Program-made: the position numbers and the translations under genes
Notes under the pieces: model-generated
The model's database searches: none
What the model was told of the DNA's origin: nothing
What the model saw: the letters and a program-made list of their open reading frames with translations, nothing else
In this document: positions 57,710 to 64,000 of the stretch, one piece after another
Position numbering within the stretch: the stretch's first letter is position 1
Layout of the letters: every line of letters starts with the position of its first letter
From: Pelobates cultripes
Taxonomy: Eukaryota > Chordata > Amphibia > Anura > Pelobatidae
Assembly: GCA_933207985.1 (NCBI GenBank)
Contig: OW240921.1
Coordinates: 110,378,734 to 110,442,733 of the forward strand
Length of the DNA stretch: 64,000 nucleotides
Direction of reading: 5' to 3'

Positions 57710-58766
57710 TGTAACGGATCGCCTGGCACCCCGACTGGGTACCTCCATTAAAGGATGCTCCTAGCGCTTCCTGAGGACTCCAAGCACTGCAGCAGACACC
57801 ACAACCACCGAACCAGAGAAGCATATGAATCCTCTCAAGCATATGAATGCTGTAGACAGTTGAATAGGAACCATACGAATAGGTTTACTCTCCTAGCAGT
57901 CAAACTGGAACAGCATACAATAAATCCTTCCCCCAATAATGAGACGACACTTCACTTTGAGGGTTAAAACAGGAACTCCCTGTACTGTCACATACAGTCT
58001 CTTTTATTCCCAATCCACAAACATAGTACAGCCCACAGGGCGTTACAAAACAACCAATCACATATCAGTTACATCCCACATATTCCCTCCCCTTATCCTG
58101 AGAGGAAACTCAATTACACATACAGTTAAAACATACTTTCTACCCAACTTTCATAACTCTAAAACCATACATCACATTCACATAAAATTACATATTCACA
58201 ATCAATCCATTCAGGGGAACAACATATTAAAAAATGGCACGAATCAGACCAGGGGTTCAAAAGTTAGTAAAAAGTCCTTTGTGACTAAATGAAGCATGGC
58301 TTTCTGGCCCAAACTAGTTTCAGAGTCTTCTATCCTGGAGAGTAATTCAATTATCTCCCAGGACAGACACAAGACTCCATTAAGCACATGGTTGCAAAAA
58401 GACACAAAACACTTTAAAATACATAAAGTCACCTTTTATACATAAAACACAGACATTTCACATATCCCCAGATAGCTCAGGTCTGAGCGCACATTATTAA
58501 GTGAATGGCGCTCAGACCACACGAATACAGTGTAATCGCCATGGAGCCAAAGTCTTTACAGTCAGTTTCATACAAATGGGCTCCATGGGATTCCTATCTG
58601 GGGTATAACACATTCAAACACATCTACTGAACCCCAGGCAGAAAAGCACGAATACAGCTTTTCTGCAGGCAAAAATAAAGTCTTTTAAAAGGGGGCCATA
58701 GTCAGATGGCAGGAGGCTGGCAACCAGGCTTCTCCAGTGCACAGTGGCGAGGTTGGTTTCGCCACA
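57710..58766 (-). repeat. 3' LTR
   Basis: On the minus strand it starts TGTGGCGAAACCAACCTCGC and ends GGCGATCCGTTACA. AATAAAAG lies at about 58002-58009 on this strand. The last 50 or so codons of the gag-like ORF run into it. Confidence 0.95.
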
Positions 58767-60410
58767 CTTCTCCCCTTTACCAATCAGACTAACAGGGTAT
58801 CTGACCTCCTGCTGGTCAGTGCCCTTGTTAGTCCAGCAGCCCACCCACAAAACACAATCAGTAATACAGCCCACCCACAATAACTGGCTACTACACCTGG
58901 GTAGAGGAGAACTTTGTCCGTGTCCAGGTGCCTCACCATGGCTGTGTGGGTGACTGGTCAGCGCACTGGGTGGGTTGCTGAGTGGGCAGAGACCAGCGGT
59001 ACTCTGTCCTGGTGCCAGCACTACCACGGGAGTAGTCTGGTTGGAGCCTGGTTGCTGGAGGGGGGGACAGACTGTCTCCCCTTTGCCTAAACAGTCCTGC
59101 TGCTGGGGGACAGGACCGACTGTTCCTACCCCCGGTGGTGCATGTGCAGCGACTACTGTCCCATCTGCACTGTTGTGGAGATTACTGTCTCCCCTTGGTG
59201 GGCTAAGTTGCCGCTGGGGAGAGGGTGTAACAAGCTCCTCTCCCATACATACTTTCAGCCGCTGGGGAGAGGGGATAACAAGCTCCTCTCCCTGACACAC
59301 TCTCTGCTGTTGAAGGGGGAGACCGACTGTCTCCCCTTTCAATAATTCGTCCTGTTGCTGGAGAAAGGTGATAACTGGTTCCTCTCCCTGGAACACTCTC
59401 TGCTGTTGGAGAGGGGGACCAACTGTCTCCCCTTTTAATATATTGTCCTGCTGCTGGGGAGCGAGACCGACTGTCTCCGCTTCCTGCAGGACACACTGCC
59501 GCTGGGGAGGAAGGACGGTACCTTCAGCTCCCTGGGATACACACTGCCGCTGGGGAGGAAGGACGGTACCTTCAGCTCCCTGGGATACACACTGCCGCTG
59601 GGGAGGAAGGACGGTACCTTCAGCTCCCTGGGATACACACTGCCGCTGGGGAGGAAGGACGGCACCTTCTGCTCCCTGGGGTACACACTGCCGCTGGGGC
59701 GGAAGGACGCCACCTTCAGCTCCCTGGGACACACACTGCCGCTGGGGAGGAAGGATGACACCTTCAGCTCCCTGGGGTACACACTGCCGCTGGGGAGGAA
59801 GGACTGCACCTTCAGCTCCCTGGGATACACACTGCCGCTGGGGAGGAAGGACGGCACCTTCAGCTCCCTGGAATACACACTGCCGCTGGGGAGGAAGGAC
59901 GGCACCTTCAGCTCCCTGGGGTACACACTGCCGCTGGGGAGGAAGGACTGCACCTTCAGCTCCCTGGGGTACACACTGCCGCTGGGGAGGAAGGACGGCA
60001 CCTTTAGCTCCCTGGGATACACACTGCCGCTGGGGAGGAAGGACGGCACCTTTAGCTCCCTGGGGTACACACTGCCGCTGGGGAGGAAGGACGGTACCTT
60101 CAGCTCCCTGGGATACACACTGCCGCTGGGGAGGAAGGACGACACCTTCAGCTCCCTGGGGTACACACTGCCGCTGGGGAGGAACGACGGCACCTTTAGC
60201 TCCCTGGGGTACACCTATGAGTCCCCGTAACGCACTCTGCCTCCGGATAGGGCGGCTGATACCTTTGGCTGGATCTGCCATGAACTCCAGGTACTCGTCT
60301 ACCTGGCTCCTTACGAACTGCACGTATTTCTCCGGGGGGTTGGGTCCAAAGAAAGCCAGCCGCATGGTAAACTCTCTGTCATACTGCTCCTGAGTGTAGC
60401 TAGGTGCCAT
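58614..60410 (-). CDS. gag-like ORF with 16-residue tandem repeats
   Basis: A 598-codon frame starts 143 bp after the 5' LTR with MAPSYTQEQYDREFTMRLAF. The first 66 residues are non-repetitive, charged and likely helical. Residues about 66-305 are fifteen 16-residue units of the type QRQCVPQGAEGAVLPP. Residues about 306-400 continue in the same 16-residue register with diverged units such as QQQDNILKGETVGPPL and QQQRVFQGEEPVITFL. The tail is Pro, Ser and Gly rich, and the last part (from GETNLATVHW) is encoded in the 3' LTR. I see no zinc knuckle, protease or RT motif, and I do not recognise a named protein family. The gag role is inferred from position. Initiation at 60410 is the first ATG of the frame. 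Two other frames across the array are also open, but only because 48 is a multiple of 3. Confidence 0.7.
   Translation of the reverse strand: MAPSYTQEQYDREFTMRLAFFGPNPPEKYVQFVRSQVDEYLEFMADPAKGISRPIRRQSALRGLIGVPQGAKGAVVPPQRQCVPQGAEGVVLPPQRQCVSQGAEGTVLPPQRQCVPQGAKGAVLPPQRQCVSQGAKGAVLPPQRQCVPQGAEGAVLPPQRQCVPQGAEGAVLPPQRQCVFQGAEGAVLPPQRQCVSQGAEGAVLPPQRQCVPQGAEGVILPPQRQCVSQGAEGGVLPPQRQCVPQGAEGAVLPPQRQCVSQGAEGTVLPPQRQCVSQGAEGTVLPPQRQCVSQGAEGTVLPPQRQCVLQEAETVGLAPQQQDNILKGETVGPPLQQQRVFQGEEPVITFLQQQDELLKGETVGLPLQQQRVCQGEELVIPSPQRLKVCMGEELVTPSPQRQLSPPRGDSNLHNSADGTVVAAHAPPGVGTVGPVPQQQDCLGKGETVCPPLQQPGSNQTTPVVVLAPGQSTAGLCPLSNPPSALTSHPHSHGEAPGHGQSSPLPRCSSQLLWVGCITDCVLWVGCWTNKGTDQQEVRYPVSLIGKGEKCGETNLATVHWRSLVASLLPSDYGPLLKDFIFACRKAVFVLFCLGFSRCV
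58767..58778 (-). other. Polypurine tract
   Basis: On the minus strand AAAGGGGAGAAG lies directly before the 3' LTR, the position required for priming plus-strand DNA synthesis. Confidence 0.85.
59491..60213 (-). repeat. 48-bp tandem array, 15 units
   Basis: Units on the plus strand begin ACACTGCCGCTGGGGAGGAA and end CTCCCTGGGATAC or a variant. Fifteen copies can be counted, differing at a handful of positions (for example GGACGGTACC, GGACTGCACC, GGATGACACC). Unit length is exactly 48 bp throughout, preserving the frame of the gag-like ORF. Diverged in-register units extend to about 59200. Confidence 0.96.
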
Positions 60411-60532
60411 GCTTGCGCTGCTGACGTTGGTTCCTTTGTAGATAGGGTCGCTGTATGGGTACTGGCGTTGCCCTCACTTTGTAATCCAAACGAACTGTGT
60501 CTCTGAGCTGCTTTACCTCGCACTAGGATGCC

Positions 60533-60551
60533 ATCCCACCGCTTGCCACCA
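60533..60551 (-). other. Primer-binding site, tRNA-Leu type
   Basis: One base after the 5' LTR the minus strand reads TGGTGGCAAGCGGTGGGAT. The complement of the 3' end of vertebrate tRNA-Leu(AAG), as I recall it, is TGGTGGCAGCGGTGGGATT, so the site fits with one extra A after position 8. The mismatch may be a mutation in this copy or a family feature. Confidence 0.7.
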
Positions 60552-60552
60552 A

Positions 60553-61609
60553 TGTAACGGATCGCCTGGCACCCCGACTGGGTACCTCCATTGAAGGATG
60601 CTCCTAGCACTTCCTGAGGACTCCAAGCACTCTGGCAGACACCACAATCACCGAACCGGAGAAACAAATAAATTCTCCCAAGCATATGAATGCTGCAGAC
60701 AGTTGAATAGGAACCATACGAATAGGTTTACTCTCCTAGCAGTCAAACTGAAACAGCATACAATAAATCCTTCCCCCAATAATGAGACGACACTTCACTT
60801 TGAGGGTTAAACAGGAACTCCCTGTACTGTCACATACAGTCTCTTTTATTCCCAATCCACAAACATAGTACAGCCCACAGGGCATTACAAAACAACCAAT
60901 CACATCACAGTTACATCCCACATATTCCCTCCCCTTATCCTGAGAGGAAACTCAATTACACATACAGTTAAAACATACTTTCTACCCAACTTTCATAACT
61001 CTAAAACCATACATCACATTCACATAAAGTTACATATTCACAATCAATCCATTCAGGGGAACAACATATTAAAAAATGGCACGAATCAGACCAGGGGTTC
61101 AAAAGTTAAGGGAAAGTCCTTTGTGACTAAATGAAGCATGGCTTTCTGGCCCAAACCAATTTCAGAGTCTTCTATCCTGGAGATAAGTAATCCAATTATC
61201 TCCCAGGACAGACACAAGACTCCATTAAGCACATGGTTGCAAAAAGACACAAAACACTTTAAAATACATAAAGTCACCTTTTATACATAAAACACAGACA
61301 TTTCATATCCCCAGATAGCTCAGGTCTGAGCGCACATTATTAAGTGAATGGCGCTCAGACCACACGAATACAGTTTAATCACCATGGAGCCAAAGTCTTT
61401 ACAGTCAGTTTCATACAAATGGGCTCCATGGGATTCCTATCTGGGGTATAACACATTCAAACACATCTACCGAACCCCAGGCAGAAAAGCACGAATACAG
61501 CTTTTCTGCAGGCAAAAATAAAGTCTATTAAAAGGGGGCCATAGTCAGATGGCAGGAGGCTGGCAACCAGGCTTCTCCAGTGCACAGTGGCGAGGTTGGT
61601 TTCGCCACA
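60553..61609 (-). repeat. 5' LTR
   Basis: Same length as the 3' LTR and nearly identical. It holds the promoter of the element; on the minus strand AATAAAAG lies at about 60842-60850. Differences from the 3' LTR cluster at 60583-60685 and 61160-61200. Confidence 0.95.
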
Positions 61610-61614
61610 GTAAG

Positions 61615-62251
61615 TTACATAAGAATTAATGCATAGAGTAATGAGTATGATGTGCCAGGAAGAAAAAAATTCAACAAGAACCAGCTGCAAAATTTTGCCA
61701 AAAATAGCTATTTGGAAAATTAAGAAAACAAACAAAAAACAATTTATCTAAAGTTATAGCTTGGCTATTTTATCATTAATTTTGCAACTTTGCAATATAA
61801 TTTTCATTTTAGCAAATAACCCTCAAAGTTATAAAGCAACAAGTCATTAAAAAGAAATTTACTGACTTGTGGAATGAAAATCTGAAAAGGCAACAAGGGT
61901 GTCTGGGTATATTTGCATATCTCACACAGCATTCTCGAAATGTCTAATATTACCCTATGATATGAAGATGTTGTCCAGCAATTTATACATATAAATAAGT
62001 TTTTAAAAATCACATTAAATCCCCTTAAAATTATAATTTATTACAGCACATAAATTACAGGACATCCAATAATATGCGTTCCACCTAATTATCAGTACAT
62101 TTATATGCATCTATATCTATGTTACAGCCCAAGGCTCAGGCACATAAAGTGCATAAAAATGAAATAAATGAAATACAGAGCATAATAAAGGTTGCTTTAT
62201 TTTGTAATAAATGCAGACATACACTAGTGGGGCATATAGAATGCGGCTCTT
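61615..62251. other. Unassigned AT-rich DNA
   Basis: No gene or recognised repeat between the LTR element and the next transposon. Confidence 0.4.
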
Positions 62252-62735
62252 TAAGGGGACATTCCACTGCCGAATTACAAATTATTATTTTTTTTAAAGC
62301 ACTGTTTAGTAGATATACCTCTAATGGCTGAAAACATGCATGCATATACTTCTGCATGTTTTCATTGAAGGTGTATGTAAAAACAGCTTGGAAAAGATCT
62401 CTTGTCTGTAGCCTTTGCATGCCCTCCCTTTCTAACCCCGCCCAGACTTTCTGTGGCTGTCCAATCCCAGACTTCCCAATGCAGCTCAATGAGAAGTCTT
62501 TGCAAGCCAGGTGCTCTGGACAATTGCTGCCTCTTGACTTTCTCTCCTTAGAGCTAAACAACCAGGAAGTAACAGTCTGGTTATCAGCCATGTAACAAAG
62601 TCAATTTATAAAAGAGCTCATTTCTATTGAAATATGCACTTTTTGTTAAATGAAGGAAGAAAAACAGGACACACTTTTCACTCAAAATGCACTTCAGCAA
62701 GCTAAAAAGCTTTAGTTGTTTAGCGTGCCCCTTTG
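62252..62735. mobile_element. Inverted-repeat element, 484 bp
   Basis: The left end reads TTAAGGGGACATTCCACTGC and the reverse complement of the right end reads CAAAGGGGCACGCTAAACAA, so only the outer AAGGGG(A)C is shared and the inverted repeats are weak. Inside, 62380-62620 contains GCCTTTGCATGCCCTCCC, CCCGCCCAGACTTTC and TGGCTGTCCAATCCCAGACT. This matches 24880-25175 on the opposite strand. The 151-codon minus-strand and 79-codon plus-strand frames overlap and have no known domain. Confidence 0.6.
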
Positions 62736-63184
62736 TAACTATTCTGAATCAAGTAATTTGCTAAAAGTGATATCTACCCATATGCACTTAAAGAGTGCTT
62801 TCCACTCCCTCACTTGTCTTTCTTTGATTTTTATAAAAACATATCTCATGGCACATCACTTGTCTCTTATAGCTGCTTTTCCCTTCTGTATATTTTCCCA
62901 TCTTTTGTTGTTCAAATCAATTTGCAACGAATTTCTTCAAAATCTACCAGTTTTATTTCAATTTGTGGGGGAAAAAAAACACAATAGGCACATTGATATG
63001 AAATGTTTTCTAAATGACATTTTTTTTGTACTATAATTATATCATGTTATATTTTATGATAGCAAGAGTACATATGACATAATATACAATTATTGGCCAT
63101 TTTATTATTTATACGTATGCATTAAAGCACATTTTGAAACATTGAAGTGGCTTCAATTATACAATAAAGAAAGCTTGCAGGCAT
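62736..63184. other. Unassigned AT-rich DNA
   Basis: No gene or recognised repeat. The 106-codon frame at 62716-63036 is low-complexity. Confidence 0.4.
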
Positions 63185-64000
63185 GTCGAAGGCTGGAAGT
63201 GGGTTGGCTAGAACAGCAGAGGGCCACACCAAGTTCTACTCTTGTCAACTAGGAACAAGAAAACAAGGTTATAATGGGCACGTGATCACCAAACCTGGAC
63301 AAGAGAAGAATCAAAAACATTTCATGGTCTGATGAATCTTGGTTTATTCTGTGATGCACAGATGGTAGGGGAAGAATTTGGCTTAAACTGCGTATTTCAC
63401 TGGATCCATCTTGCCTTGTGTCAACACTGCAAGCTGGTGGTATAATAGCATGGCTAATATTTTATTGGCTCATATTAGAGTCCTCAATACGAACTGAGCA
63501 TAAACGGAATACCACAGCATACCTAAGTATTGTTATTAATCATGTGCGTCCCTTTATTGCCACATAAATGTTTTTTTTATTTTTTAATTCAGGAAATGTT
63601 TGCCTGATGGTGCATAATGCTGTAGAAGGAGCTGCATCCCCAGAAAATCACAAATTATAGAGCATTGTTTGATAAAGATCTTCAAATGGGAAAAAACAAT
63701 CCCATGCTCTTCATGTAGTGCTTAGATAAACACAGTCCCATGTGTTTAAAGTTGCGAAGCGTTATCATTGCTGTGACTATTTTGAAAAGGGACTGTGCCA
63801 TGTCACAAAGCATGTCTCACGTCGGACGAGTTCCAACAATATGACAGTGACTTCAGTTTATACCAGAGTTCTGGACATTTTCCAGATCTCAATCCAATCA
63901 TGCAGCTCTAGGGTGAAATGATGCTGAATCAATGGATAACCACTGAAGGAATAAATAGAGAGATGTATCAAAGAAATGTGAAACTTATCTTTTTGGGAGG
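63185..64000 (+). pseudogene. Decayed Tc1-like transposase, continues past the window
   Basis: The plus strand follows the order of a Tc1-type transposase gene: CAGAGGGCCACACCAAG, TGGTCTGATGAATCTTGG (the W.DE region with the first catalytic Asp), GATGGTAGGGGAAGAATTTG, TGGATCCATCTTGCCTTGTG, GGTGGTATAATAGCATGG, CCATGTCACAAAGCATG (the APCHK-like region, 63797-63815) and CCAGATCTCAATCCAATCAT (the PDLNPI region with the catalytic Glu nearby). Frames are broken throughout. Between about 63615 and 63790 some 180 bp do not fit the gene and probably represent an insertion. It is a different subfamily from the element at 16.0 kb. Confidence 0.85.

Larger units (their letters stand above)
57710..61609 (-). 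mobile_element. Complete LTR retrotransposon, non-autonomous, 3.9 kb
   Basis: Two 1057-bp LTRs (57710-58766 and 60553-61609) flank a 1786-bp interior. The 5-bp target duplication GTAAG is perfect (57705-57709 and 61610-61614). On the minus strand the order is 5' LTR, primer-binding site, gag-like ORF, polypurine tract, 3' LTR. No protease, RT, RNase H or integrase sequence is present, so it depends on a helper for mobilisation. The LTRs differ at only a few percent of positions (for example in the 57740-57840 part against 60583-60685), so the insertion is moderately young. The LTR family is shared with the solo LTR at 20.05 kb. Ty3/Gypsy-type is likely from the 5-bp duplication and the tRNA-Leu primer site, but cannot be proven without pol. 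Confidence 0.95.

Noticed and set aside
59491..60213. The 48-bp array as a CRISPR-like repeat
   Set aside because: Units are contiguous with no unique spacers, the frame is kept, and the array lies in an LTR element of a vertebrate genome.
1..64000. A host protein-coding gene or exon
   Set aside because: Every recognisable protein similarity is to a transposable element. One acceptor-like CTGCAG site near 15283 is not followed by a convincing exon.

Overview
This window looks like an intergenic or deep intronic stretch of a vertebrate genome, most probably an anuran amphibian. The evidence is the repeat load: CR1-like and L2 LINEs with the tails usual in frogs, a Penelope-like element, a DIRS-like element, Tc1-like and hAT-type DNA transposons, several families of terminal-inverted-repeat MITEs, and long microsatellites. 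I found no intact host protein gene, rRNA, tRNA or CRISPR. All recognisable coding sequence belongs to mobile elements, and nearly all of it is broken. The species assignment is inference.

Layout. 1-1.1 kb: CR1-like reverse transcriptase remnant, minus strand. 2.7-11.9 kb: AT-rich DNA with small transposons (hAT MITE at 2.68 kb, LTR-like block at 3.65-4.28 kb, nested inverted-repeat element at 5.39-6.2 kb, three fragments of one MITE family, a hAT element with 8-bp target duplication at 10.9-11.85 kb). 12.7-14.6 kb: two CR1-like pieces and another hAT MITE. 16.0-16.8 kb: internally deleted Tc1-like transposon. 18.0-24.5 kb: a 6.5-kb element with inverted terminal repeats plus an internal region complementary to both extreme ends, which is the DIRS-retrotransposon layout. 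It carries a nested solo LTR (20.05-21.11 kb) and two short tandem arrays. 24.9-32.5 kb: mostly unassigned DNA with palindromes, a possible conserved non-coding block and a fold-back repeat. 32.9-35.9 kb: GATA-type microsatellite and a Penelope-like element whose GIY-YIG endonuclease and RT-side fragments face opposite ways. 36.7-42.4 kb: GC-rich promoter-like repeat, MITEs, CR1 remnant. 47.1-51.7 kb: two L2 pieces (one split by a 1.3-kb insertion) and a CR1 remnant. 52.1-52.7 kb: GATG-type array. 57.5-61.6 kb: a double-hairpin MITE followed by a complete LTR retrotransposon (two 1057-bp LTRs, 5-bp target duplication GTAAG, primer-binding site, polypurine tract, one gag-like ORF with in-register 16-residue repeats). 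62.2-64 kb: another inverted-repeat element and a decayed Tc1-like transposase.

The order of events can be partly read from nesting. The solo LTR landed in an existing DIRS-like element. Its family is still represented by the full-length, much less diverged copy at 57.7-61.6 kb, so that family was active over a long period. The most unusual items are the DIRS-like element with no recognisable enzymes, the repeat-expanded gag-like ORF, and the head-to-head Penelope fragments with a ribozyme-like stem in the 3' region.
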